Shown here: piece after piece, positions 14,160 to 21,766 of the stretch
Numbering within the stretch: the first letter of the stretch is position 1
Layout: each line of letters opens with the position of its first letter
From: DASZBX01 sp035943635
GTDB lineage: Bacteria > Actinomycetota > Actinomycetes > Streptomycetales > Catenulisporaceae
NCBI GenBank assembly: GCA_035943635.1
Contig: DASZBX010000003.1
Location: 1 to 21,766, forward strand
Direction of reading: 5' to 3'
Length of the DNA: 21,766 nt
Program-made: the position numbers and the translations under genes
Notes under the pieces: generated by a model
Databases searched by the model: none
Told to the model about the DNA's origin: nothing
Seen by the model: only the letters and a program-made list of their open reading frames with translations

Positions 14160-16796
14160 GTGTTCCTGAGAACAGTCGCGGGCCGCCCGAAGGCGCGGGC
14201 CGTCGCGGCCCTCGCCGCGGCGATGCTCGTGATCCCCTTCGCGGCGGCGCTGCCGGCGTCCGCGGCCACACCGGCGATACCCGGGTACCATCCCGGCCAG
14301 GCGCCCGGCGCTGCGGTCCCGTTCATCGAGGACAACGCCGCCACCAGCCGTGACGCGCACACGAACGGCACCGTGCTGCCCGAGGACTTCCAGTACGGCA
14401 GCCTGCAGGCCGAGGCCACCGGCCGCCAGGCGGTCGAGCTGACCGGCCAGGGCAAGTACGTCTCGTTCACCCTGACCGCGCCCGCCAACGCGGTCGACTT
14501 CCACTACGCGATCCCGGACGCCCTGGCCGGCGGCGGAATCACCGCGCCGCTCGACCTCTACGTCGGCGGCAAGCTGACCACGGCCCTGTCGCTGACCTCG
14601 CAGTTCTCCTGGCTGTACGGCAACTATCCGTATACGAACACGCCGTTCGTCAGCCAGCCCGACGGCGAGGTCCCGCACGACTTCTACAACGACGTGCGCT
14701 ACCAGTTCGCCTCCACCCTGCCGGCCGGAACGGTCGTCAAGCTCCAGGTCGACGCCGGTGACAACGCACCCTGGTACGCGGTCAACACCGCCGACTTCGA
14801 GCGCGTCGCCGCGCCGATCGCCCAGCCGGCCACCGGATACGTCAACGTGACGCAGGCCCCGTACAGCGTCGACAACACCGGCGCGACGGATGTGACCACG
14901 GCCCTGCAGAGCGCGATCACCGCGGCCTCGGCCGCCGGCGAGGGCGTGTACCTGCCGCAGGGCACGTACAAGATCAGCCAGCCGCTGAACGTGAACAACG
15001 TCAAGGTCCTCGGCGCCGGCGAGTGGTACACCGTGCTGACCGGGTCCAACGTCGAGTTCGACGGCCGGCAGAACCCGTCGAGCACCAACGTGGACGTGTC
15101 CAACCTGTCCATGTACGGGAACGTCGACGACCGCGAGGACAGCAACAGCGAGGTCACCGCGTTCAACGGCGGATTCAGCGACTCGACCATCCAGGACGTG
15201 TGGATCCAGAACGAGAAGGTCGGCCTGTGGATCATCGGGCCGAGCACGAACCTGACCCTGCGCAACCTGCGGATCCAGGACACCACCGCCGACGGGATCA
15301 ACCTCAACGCGGCCGACGGCCCGATCACCGGCACGACCATCTCGGACAACTTCCTGCGCAACACCGGTGACGACGGCATCGCCCTGTGGTCCGAGAACTA
15401 CGGCGACACCAGCGACTCGATCGTGCAGAACACGGTCGACACCCCCGGCCTGGCCAACAACATCGGCGTCTACGGCGCGGGCCAGAACGACGTGATCGCG
15501 GGCAACCTGCTCCAGGACACGGTCCAGTTCGGCGCCGGCATCGGGGTCGAGCAGCGCTTCGGCTCGGTGCCGATGTCCGGTCCGCTGACCATCGCGGGCA
15601 ACACGCTCGTGCGCACCGGCCAGTTCGACCCGGGCACCGACTACGGCGCCGGGTCAGTGCTCTTCTACCCCTCGCAGGGGAACATGAGCGCGACCGTGAA
15701 CGTCCTGGGCAACACCATCGTGGACAGCCCGTACGAGGCGTTCCAGTTCCAGAACTCCGACAACTACTCCGGCGCGGCCACCACCACCCCGCCGACCACC
15801 GGGTACAGCGTCTCGAACGTGAACATCGTCGGCAACGCGGTCGTCGACCCCGGCACCTTCGTGTTCCAGGACCAGGCCCCCGGCTCGGTCTACGTGGCCG
15901 CGACCTCGGCCATCGGCGTGCACGGCGCCGGCGTCTTCTCCTGTGGCGCCGGGTTCACGCTGTCCAAGGGTCCGGGTGACCTCGGCTGGGGCTCGAGCAC
16001 CTGCCAGATGCCGACGGCCAGTCCGCTCTGGGTCTACCCGGGCGTGACCACGTTCGAGGCCGCCGCAGTCGGCCAGGCCTCGCCGGTGCAGCGGGTGGCG
16101 ATCGTGAACACCTCGGCGGCCCCGACCACGCTCGGCGCGATCACTGCGAGCAGCGGGTTCACCGTCTCGGCTGACCCGCAGCACCCCTGCGCGGCGAGCC
16201 TGGCCGCGACCTCGGTCACCGACACCGCGTCCTGGTGCGTCGTGGACGTCACCTTCACCCCGACCGCGGCCGGGATCACCGACGGCTCGCTCACGGTGCA
16301 CAGCAGCCAGCCGAAGCCGACCACCGTGCAGCTGGTCGGCGACACCGACCCGATCGGCGGGGACGGCGGCGTGGCCCCGCCGCAGAACCTGTCGCTGACC
16401 GCCACGCTCAGCGCGAGCAGCGCGCTGGCCGGGTTCCCGGCCTCGGCGGCCAACGACGGCAACAGCGGCTCGTACTGGGAGAGCCAGGACGGCGACGCGT
16501 ACCCGCAGACCCTGACCGCCGACCTCGGCGCGGCCCAGCCGGAGGGCTCGGTCGTGCTGACCCTGCCGTCGAACTGGGGCGCCCGGACCGAGACGCTGTC
16601 CGTGCTCGGATCCACCGACGGGACGACCTACGGCACCCTGGTCCCGTCCGCGGACTACACGCTCGACCCGAGCACCGGCAACGAGGTCACCATCACGCTG
16701 CCGGCCGGCACGAACGAGCGGTACCTACAGCTGAACATCACCAACAACACCGGCTGGATCGCCGCGCAGCTCTCGGAATTCGAGATCTTCGGCTGA
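14160..16796 (+). CDS. Secreted GH87 alpha-1,3-glucanase/mycodextranase with one discoidin module
   Basis: This is an 878-residue exported enzyme expected to cut alpha-1,3-glucan (fungal wall glucan, mutan or nigeran). GTG 14160 has AAGGAG at 14148-14153. Residues 1-36 form a Sec signal ending ASAA. Residues about 70-217 are the beta-sandwich found ahead of GH87 catalytic domains (YGSLQAEATGRQAVEL, VDFHYAIPD, HDFYNDVRYQF, APWYAVNTADFE). Residues about 226-620 form a right-handed beta-helix; the family's catalytic aspartates fit Asp378 in TTADGIN and Asp404-Asp405 in NTGDDGIALWS. Residues 625-727 resemble a choice-of-anchor/ASPM-Hydin immunoglobulin-like domain, and 742-878 a discoidin (F5/8 type C) module, likely glucan-binding. 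It is paralogous to the following larger gene. Family assignment rests on recalled motifs; mutanase versus nigeranase activity cannot be told apart. Confidence 0.82.
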   Translation: MFLRTVAGRPKARAVAALAAAMLVIPFAAALPASAATPAIPGYHPGQAPGAAVPFIEDNAATSRDAHTNGTVLPEDFQYGSLQAEATGRQAVELTGQGKYVSFTLTAPANAVDFHYAIPDALAGGGITAPLDLYVGGKLTTALSLTSQFSWLYGNYPYTNTPFVSQPDGEVPHDFYNDVRYQFASTLPAGTVVKLQVDAGDNAPWYAVNTADFERVAAPIAQPATGYVNVTQAPYSVDNTGATDVTTALQSAITAASAAGEGVYLPQGTYKISQPLNVNNVKVLGAGEWYTVLTGSNVEFDGRQNPSSTNVDVSNLSMYGNVDDREDSNSEVTAFNGGFSDSTIQDVWIQNEKVGLWIIGPSTNLTLRNLRIQDTTADGINLNAADGPITGTTISDNFLRNTGDDGIALWSENYGDTSDSIVQNTVDTPGLANNIGVYGAGQNDVIAGNLLQDTVQFGAGIGVEQRFGSVPMSGPLTIAGNTLVRTGQFDPGTDYGAGSVLFYPSQGNMSATVNVLGNTIVDSPYEAFQFQNSDNYSGAATTTPPTTGYSVSNVNIVGNAVVDPGTFVFQDQAPGSVYVAATSAIGVHGAGVFSCGAGFTLSKGPGDLGWGSSTCQMPTASPLWVYPGVTTFEAAAVGQASPVQRVAIVNTSAAPTTLGAITASSGFTVSADPQHPCAASLAATSVTDTASWCVVDVTFTPTAAGITDGSLTVHSSQPKPTTVQLVGDTDPIGGDGGVAPPQNLSLTATLSASSALAGFPASAANDGNSGSYWESQDGDAYPQTLTADLGAAQPEGSVVLTLPSNWGARTETLSVLGSTDGTTYGTLVPSADYTLDPSTGNEVTITLPAGTNERYLQLNITNNTGWIAAQLSEFEIFG

Positions 16797-16815
16797 TCTA
16801 ACACCTCTGATACGT

Positions 16816-16857
16816 CCCGGCCGGTCGGTAGGCGAGCCGTACCGCCGACCGGCCGGG
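16816..16857 (+). terminator. Terminator after first GH87 gene
   Basis: Perfect 13-bp arms 16816-16828 and 16845-16857 (CCCGGCCGGTCGG on the left), 16-nt loop, 20 nt after the stop codon. First of three consecutive hairpins. Confidence 0.65.
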
Positions 16858-16877
16858 CACGCACCGCGAAACCCTCC

Positions 16878-16905
16878 CGGGCGGCGCTTGCACCGGCGCC
16901 GCCCG
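16878..16905 (+). terminator. Second hairpin between GH87 genes
   Basis: CGGGCGGCGC (16878-16887) pairs perfectly with GCGCCGCCCG (16896-16905) across an 8-nt loop and is followed by TTCTCC, the closest thing to a pyrimidine tract in this cluster. Confidence 0.55.
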
Positions 16906-16946
16906 TTCTCCCCGAAGAACAGCGCGATCCGGTACGACCGGCCCAC

Positions 16947-16973
16947 GGCGGCGGTGAACCCATCACCGCCGCC
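16947..16973 (+). terminator. Third hairpin between GH87 genes
   Basis: GGCGGCGGTGA (16947-16957), loop ACCCA, TCACCGCCGCC (16963-16973), an 11-bp perfect stem. It lies about 100 nt before the second GH87 start, so it could equally be part of that gene's regulatory region. Confidence 0.45.
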
Positions 16974-16985
16974 CAGGGCCGGCTA

Positions 16986-16999
16986 GATCAAGGATGATC
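16986..16999. promoter_or_regulatory. GATCA-AGGA-TGATC dyad upstream of second GH87 gene
   Basis: A short 5+4+5 inverted repeat 74 nt before the ATG at 17073. Its position suits an operator for substrate-responsive control, but the arms are short. Confidence 0.25.
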
Positions 17000-17072
17000 A
17001 CCGCCGGTGTCGGTCCGCGGTATGCACGGCGCGGGCCCGCTCCGGCGGTCCACGAGAGGCAAGGAAGCCCCC

Positions 17073-20000
17073 ATGTTCGATATCCGCGCCGGCAGCCGCA
17101 CCAAGCGCCTGCTGGCCACCCTCACCGCCGCGCTCGTCGCGGCACCGGTGCTCACCCTCGCGATGACCTCCGGGTCCGCGCAGGCCGCGGGCACCCCCGG
17201 CGCCACCACGCCGTTCACCGAGTACCAGGCCGCCACCAGCTCGTCGGCCTCCACCACCGGCACCGTCCTGCCGGTGGACTACCAGTACGGATCGCTCCAG
17301 GCGGAGGCCACCGGCCGCCAGGCGGACGAGCTGTCCGGCCTCGGCCAGTCGGTGTCGTTCACGCTGACCGCGGCGGCGAACGCGGTCGACTTCCACTACG
17401 CGATCCCGGACTCCGCCGCCGGCGGCGGCCTGACCGAGCCGCTGAGCCTGTACGTCAACGGCACGCTCACCACGGCCCTGTCGCTGACCTCGGACTACAA
17501 CTGGCTGTACGGCGTGTATCCGTACTCGAACACGCCGAGCGTGGCCCAGCCCGGCGGCGGCAACGGCGGCACCGCGGTGCCGCACGACTTCTACAACGAC
17601 GTGCGCTACAAGTTCGGCTCCACGCTGGCGGCCGGAACGGTCGTCAAGCTGCAGATCGACGCGGGTGACGACGCACCCTGGTACGCGATCAACACCGCCG
17701 ACTTCGAGACCGTGGGCTCCGCGATCTCGCAGCCCTCTGGTTATGTCAACGTGACCGCCTCGCCGTACAACGCCGATGCCACCGGTGCGAACGACGCGAC
17801 CAGCGCCATCCAGAACGCCATCAACGCCGCCTCCTCGGCCGGCGAGGGCGTGTACATCCCGCAGGGCACGTTCAAGATCACGGCCCCGCTGAACGTGAAC
17901 AACGTGACCGTCGAGGGCGCCGGCCAGTGGTACACCCAGCTGACCGGGACGAACGTCGAGTTCAACGGCAACGAGAACCCGGCCAGCACGAACGTGCACG
18001 TCTCGAACCTGTCCCTGTACGGCGACGTGAGCGTCCGGGACAACAGCAACACCGAGGACGCCGGGTTCAACGGCGGGTTCTCGAACTCGAGCATCGAGAA
18101 CGTGTGGATCCAGAACGAGAAGGTCGGCATCTGGGTCTACGGCCCGGCCACCAACCTGACCATCGAGAACGTCCGGATCCAGGACACCACCGCCGACGGC
18201 ATCAACCTCGACGCGGGCGGCGGCGCGGTCACCAGCGTGACCGTGCAGAACAACTTCGTGCGCAACACCGGTGACGACGGCATCGCCCTGTGGTCCGAGA
18301 GCTACGGCGACACCAACGACACCGTCACGCAGAACACCGTGGACTCACCCGGACTGGCCAACAACATGGGCATCTACGGCGGCGGCTCCGGTGACCAGAT
18401 CACGAACAACCTGCTCCAGGACACCGTGCAGTTCGGCGGCGGCATGGAGATCGCGCAGAACTACGGCTCGATCCCCTTCTCCGGCACGCTGACCATCAGC
18501 GGCAACGAACTCGTCCGGACCGGCCAGTTCGACCCGGGCTGGGACTACGGCACCGGCGCGATCTGGATCTACCCGGCCCAGAGCAGCATGAGCTCGACCA
18601 TCAACATCACCGGCAACACGATCCTGAACAGCCCGTACGAGGCGTTCATGTTCCAGAACTCCAACGCCTACTCGGGTTCTGCGACGCTGACCGCGCCGAG
18701 CACCGGCAACTCGGTGACCGGCGTGAACATCACGAACAACACGGTCACCAACGTCGGCACCTTCGTCTTCCAGGACCAGGCGCCCGGCTCGGCCACCGTG
18801 TCCGGCACGACCGCGACCGGGGTCGGTGACGCCGGGATCTTCACCTGCGGATCAGGGTTCACCCTCACCCAGGGCAGCGGAAACTCGGGCTTCTCCTCCA
18901 CGACCTGCTCGATGCCCTCGTCCAGCAAACTGTGGGCGTACCCGGGCGTGACCACGTTCGACAACGCCCCGATCGGGACCGCGACGGCCACCCAGCAGGT
19001 CGGGATCATGAACACGGCGAGCGTCGCCACGACGCTGGGCACGATCACCGCGAGCAGCGGGTTCACCGTGACCAAGGACCCGACGTACCCCTGCGGCAGC
19101 ACGCTGGCGGCCGCGGCCGTGACGAACACCGCGTCCTGGTGCATGGTCGACGTCTCCTTCACCGCCTCGAAGTCCGGGGTGACGCAGGGTACGTTGACGA
19201 TTAACAGCAACCAGCCCGGTCCGGAGACCGTGCAGCTGGTCGGCAGCACCGGAACCTCGGCGCCCGACCTGGCCCTGGACGAGCCGGTGACCGCGAGCAG
19301 CGCGACCTCCGGCTTCCCGGCCACGAACGCGGTCGACGGGAACCCCAGCACGTACTGGGAGGGCACGGACGGCGCCTGGCCGACCACCCTGTCGGTGAAC
19401 CTGGGTTCCAGCCAGGCCCTGGCCTCGACCGAGATCGCGATCCCGCCGACCTGGCCGACCCGGACCCAGACGCTGTCGGTGCTCGGCAGCACCAACGGCA
19501 GCAGCTACACGACGCTGGTGTCTTCGGCCACGTACACGTGGAACCCGTCGACCGGCGACGTCGTGTCGATCAGCCTGCCGGCGAACACGAAAGAGCAGTA
19601 CCTGGAGCTGAGCTTCACGGCGAACAACGTGCAGAACGGCGCCCAGGTCTCAGAGTTCGAGGTCCTGCCGGGGTCCGGCAGCGGCGGAACCCCGCCGAGC
19701 AGCGCGACCCTGACCGCGTCGCCCTCCTCGCTGGCGTTCGGTAGCGTGAACGTCGGGTCGAGCAGCGCCGCGCAGTCGGTCACGATCGCCAACACCGGCA
19801 CCGCCGCCGCGGCGATCTCCTCGGTCGCGGTCGGGTCCGGGTACAGCGAGACCAACACCTGCGGCTCCTCGCTGGCGGCCGGAGCGTCCTGCACCGCGCA
19901 GGTCACGTTCAAGCCGACCGCGACGGGCGCCGACTCGGCGAACCTGACCGTCAGCAGCAACGCGAGCAACAGCACCCTGACGGTCGGCCTGTCCGGCACC

Positions 20001-20852
20001 GGCACCAGCAGCACGCCGGCCACGACCAACCTGGCGCTGAACCAGCCGGTCACGGCGAGCAGCGCCACCTCCGGTTTCCCGGCGACGAACGCGGTCGACG
20101 GGAACACCGGCACGTACTGGGAGGGCACGGACGGCGCATGGCCGACCGCCCTGTCGGTGGACCTGGGGACTAAGGACTCGATCAGTTCCGTGGTGGTCGA
20201 CCTGCCGTCCTCGTGGCCGACCCGGACCCAGACGCTGTCGGTGCTCGGCAGCACGAACGACAGCACGTGGACGACGCTGGTCTCCTCGGCGACGTACACC
20301 TGGAGCTCGTCGAACAGCAACGTGGTGACGATCTCGCTGCCCGGCGGGACGTCGCAGCGTTATGTCGAGCTGAGCTTCACCGCGAACAACGTGCAGAACG
20401 GCGCCCAGGCCTCGGAATTGCAGGTCATGGGCCCGGCCAACCCCAACCTCGCCCTGGCCAAGACGGTCACGGCGAGCAGCGCCACCTCCGGTTTCCCGGC
20501 GACGAACGCGGTCGACGGGAACACCGGCACGTACTGGGAGGGCACGGACGGTTCGTGGCCGACCACCCTGTCGGTGAACCTCGGAGCCTCGGCGACCCTG
20601 GGCAACGTCGTGGTCGACCTGCCCTCGGGCTGGGGAACGCGCACGCAGACCCTGTCGGTGCTGGGCAGCGCGAACGGCAGCACGTGGACGACGCTGGTCT
20701 CCTCGGCGACGTACACCTGGAACCCGGGCACCGGGGACACGGTCAGCATCAGCCTGCCCTCGGGCACGGCCGATCAGTACCTGGAGCTGAGCTTCACGGC
20801 GAACAACGTGCAGAACGGCGCCCAGGCGGCAGAGGTACGAGTCTACGGCTGA
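17073..20852 (+). CDS. Secreted GH87 alpha-1,3-glucanase/mycodextranase with three discoidin modules
   Basis: This is a 1259-residue exported paralogue of the preceding enzyme. ATG 17073 is chosen for AAGGAAG at 17061-17067 and the signal peptide it opens (residues 1-39: MFDIRAGSRTKRLL, hydrophobic core, SAQAA). Domains: GH87-type beta-sandwich about 66-213; beta-helix about 222-615 with Asp375 in TTADGIN and Asp401-Asp402 in NTGDDGIALWS at the predicted active site; immunoglobulin-like anchor domain 620-726; discoidin module 1, 731-864; a second choice-of-anchor-D domain 877-977 (LAFGSVNVGSSSAAQSVTI); discoidin modules 2 (984-1118) and 3 (1123-1259). The modules are nearly identical and should add avidity for an insoluble glucan. 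The gene has its own leader behind three hairpins and ends before a strong terminator at 21027-21059. GH87 is assigned from recalled motifs. Confidence 0.82.
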   Translation: MFDIRAGSRTKRLLATLTAALVAAPVLTLAMTSGSAQAAGTPGATTPFTEYQAATSSSASTTGTVLPVDYQYGSLQAEATGRQADELSGLGQSVSFTLTAAANAVDFHYAIPDSAAGGGLTEPLSLYVNGTLTTALSLTSDYNWLYGVYPYSNTPSVAQPGGGNGGTAVPHDFYNDVRYKFGSTLAAGTVVKLQIDAGDDAPWYAINTADFETVGSAISQPSGYVNVTASPYNADATGANDATSAIQNAINAASSAGEGVYIPQGTFKITAPLNVNNVTVEGAGQWYTQLTGTNVEFNGNENPASTNVHVSNLSLYGDVSVRDNSNTEDAGFNGGFSNSSIENVWIQNEKVGIWVYGPATNLTIENVRIQDTTADGINLDAGGGAVTSVTVQNNFVRNTGDDGIALWSESYGDTNDTVTQNTVDSPGLANNMGIYGGGSGDQITNNLLQDTVQFGGGMEIAQNYGSIPFSGTLTISGNELVRTGQFDPGWDYGTGAIWIYPAQSSMSSTINITGNTILNSPYEAFMFQNSNAYSGSATLTAPSTGNSVTGVNITNNTVTNVGTFVFQDQAPGSATVSGTTATGVGDAGIFTCGSGFTLTQGSGNSGFSSTTCSMPSSSKLWAYPGVTTFDNAPIGTATATQQVGIMNTASVATTLGTITASSGFTVTKDPTYPCGSTLAAAAVTNTASWCMVDVSFTASKSGVTQGTLTINSNQPGPETVQLVGSTGTSAPDLALDEPVTASSATSGFPATNAVDGNPSTYWEGTDGAWPTTLSVNLGSSQALASTEIAIPPTWPTRTQTLSVLGSTNGSSYTTLVSSATYTWNPSTGDVVSISLPANTKEQYLELSFTANNVQNGAQVSEFEVLPGSGSGGTPPSSATLTASPSSLAFGSVNVGSSSAAQSVTIANTGTAAAAISSVAVGSGYSETNTCGSSLAAGASCTAQVTFKPTATGADSANLTVSSNASNSTLTVGLSGTGTSSTPATTNLALNQPVTASSATSGFPATNAVDGNTGTYWEGTDGAWPTALSVDLGTKDSISSVVVDLPSSWPTRTQTLSVLGSTNDSTWTTLVSSATYTWSSSNSNVVTISLPGGTSQRYVELSFTANNVQNGAQASELQVMGPANPNLALAKTVTASSATSGFPATNAVDGNTGTYWEGTDGSWPTTLSVNLGASATLGNVVVDLPSGWGTRTQTLSVLGSANGSTWTTLVSSATYTWNPGTGDTVSISLPSGTADQYLELSFTANNVQNGAQAAEVRVYG
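20047..20134 (+). repeat. 88-bp exact direct repeat, copy 1 (discoidin module 2)
   Basis: Identical to 20464-20551, offset 417 bp (139 codons, one module plus linker). It begins CGGTCACGGCG and encodes ASSATSGFPATNAVDGNTG onward. Exact nucleotide identity, including wobble positions, points to recent duplication or gene conversion. Confidence 0.95.
20464..20551 (+). repeat. 88-bp exact direct repeat, copy 2 (discoidin module 3)
   Basis: Second copy of the 88-bp repeat at 20047-20134. A further identical stretch of about 44 bp (CAGCACGTGGACGACG onward) occurs near the ends of modules 2 and 3, whereas modules 1 and 3 share the GAGCTGAGCTTCACGGCG block, giving a mosaic pattern. Confidence 0.95.
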
Positions 20853-21186
20853 GTTCGACAGCTGATTCTGACGGCCGGCCGGCCGGGGGCCGATCAGTAG
20901 TCGGTCATCGTCCGGACAGGGTCCGGTCGATGGCCGGCCGGCGGTCAGCTCGCGGTCGTTCGTCGGCCGGACCCCGGTCGATCCGCGGCCGGTCTCGAAT
21001 CGCCCTTCGACCGCCGCGGCGCGGCCGCCCGGCCCGGTGCTCCGTGCACCGGGCCGGGCGTAAACGTTTCCGGGTTCGCGACCTCCAGTATTGCGGCCGC
21101 GGCAGGTAACTTTCACGGTCCGCGCACGGCCCGGATCCGCCTGGCGGGGAAGAAACACTGCTCGGGCGGCCGGGACGCGCCGTTCG
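20853..21186. other. Gene-free interval after second GH87 gene
   Basis: About 330 bp with no supportable gene. Positions 20870-21000 are dense in short CGGCC and CGGTCG motifs in both orientations without a clear dyad. The only strong feature is the terminator at 21027-21059. Confidence 0.6.
21027..21059 (+). terminator. Strong terminator downstream of GH87 gene
   Basis: Perfect 14-bp arms 21027-21040 and 21046-21059 (GCCCGGCCCGGTGC on the left) with loop TCCGT, followed by GTAAACGTTT. It is 174 nt after the GH87 stop and is the longest perfect stem of the gene-free interval. Confidence 0.7.
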
Positions 21187-21612
21187 GTGCGGGCCACGAC
21201 CCACTTCGTGGTCGGCGCCAGCCGCAACGGCGTCGGCCCGAACGAGATGACCGCCTACGCGGCCGCGCCGTACAACCAGACGGCGAGCGTGATCTCGACC
21301 CTGGTGTCCGGCAACTGGTGCAACCCGACGAACGTCGGCCTGGGCCTGAAGCCGACCGCGAACACCGGCACACCGCTGCTCGACGCGTACCTGTGGGTGA
21401 AGACCCCCGGCCAGGCCGACGGCCAGTGCGACGCGGCCGGCGGCGTGCGTGCCTGGGACTACGGCACGTACACCCAGCCCGGCTGGCCGACCACCGCGGC
21501 GGCCCAGAGCCTGTTCGACCCGTTGTGGGGCCTGAACGACCCCGCGGCCGGCGCCTGGTTCCCGCAGCAGGCGCTCCAACTGGCCCAGGACGCGCAGCCC
21601 TCGCTGAACTAG
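21187..21612 (+). pseudogene. GH6 cellulase (endoglucanase/cellobiohydrolase) C-terminal remnant
   Basis: The frame ending at TAG 21610-21612 encodes about 141 residues matching the end of GH6 catalytic domains: THFVVGASRNGVGP (family HFVIDTSRNG), WCNPTNVGLGLKPT (family WCNPPGRGLGPRPT), then TGTPLLDAYLWVKTPGQADGQCD and a closing AGAWFPQQALQLAQDA. A normal GH6 catalytic domain is around 300 residues or more; the N-terminal barrel half with the proton-donor aspartate is absent, and the sequence just upstream has no signal peptide, no ribosome-binding site and a terminator. GTG 21187 could be read as a start, but no intact enzyme could result. Best read as a deletion remnant; that it is a short expressed protein is unlikely. 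Confidence 0.75.
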
Positions 21613-21637
21613 GCAGTGTTGGGGAATGTCTCAAGGC

Positions 21638-21746
21638 GCGAATCCGGTGATCGCCGTCGCCTGGCCGCACCGCACGCAACGGCGCAGACGAGCGAGTATG
21701 AGCCGTCCCGTGCGGCGCGCCCATGCTCGGCGCTGACCGGATTCGC
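21638..21746. repeat. Spaced 11-bp inverted repeat at right edge
   Basis: GCGAATCCGGT (21638-21648) and ACCGGATTCGC (21736-21746) are exact reverse complements 87 nt apart, downstream of the GH6 remnant. They could bound a small element or form the base of a large hairpin; the window ends too soon to tell. Confidence 0.4.
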
Positions 21747-21766
21747 CGCACCTACCAGCACAAACC

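Noticed and set aside
19650..21227. 525-aa minus-strand frame across the end of the second GH87 gene
   Set aside because: Arg-rich mirror translation of repeated discoidin modules, no domain, spans a strong terminator.

Overview
The window comes from a very GC-rich chromosome with strong G/C third-position bias, GTG and TTG starts, long GC hairpins as terminators, and a GAF-ANTAR protein, a SigB/F-type sigma factor and an ABC sugar operon with no ATPase gene. This is typical of a filamentous soil actinomycete (Streptomyces, Catenulispora or Actinospica-like; the genus is inference). No tRNA, rRNA, CRISPR array or intact transposase gene was seen.

Left part (1-7,100), small housekeeping and regulatory genes: the 3' end of a ferritin-like protein, a secreted cupredoxin lipoprotein, a peptidase S51-like protein fused to a cysteinyl-tRNA-synthetase-type C-terminal domain (minus), an unrecognised 196-aa protein (plus), a sigma-70-family factor with a predicted N-terminal membrane helix (minus), a 217-bp fold-back element with perfect 28-bp inverted termini just upstream of that sigma gene, a small helical protein, a GAF-ANTAR RNA-binding regulator, and a class I methyltransferase with a His-rich head (minus).

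Right part (7,100-20,900), one coherent polysaccharide-use locus: LacI-family regulator, solute-binding lipoprotein, two CUT1 permeases, a cytosolic GH13 alpha-glucosidase-like enzyme, then two large secreted GH87 (alpha-1,3-glucanase/mycodextranase) paralogues. The second carries three near-identical discoidin modules. The proposed scheme is that the GH87 enzymes cut alpha-1,3-glucan (fungal cell-wall glucan, nigeran or mutan) outside, the ABC importer takes up the oligosaccharides using an ATPase encoded elsewhere (MsiK-type), the GH13 enzyme releases glucose inside, and the LacI protein senses an uptake product. The substrate is inferred from the GH87 assignment.

The right edge (21,187-21,612) holds an N-terminally truncated GH6 cellulase remnant. 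The most unusual items are the complete-looking alpha-1,3-glucan locus, the membrane-tethered sigma factor, the fold-back element in front of it, and the S51/CysS-C fusion.
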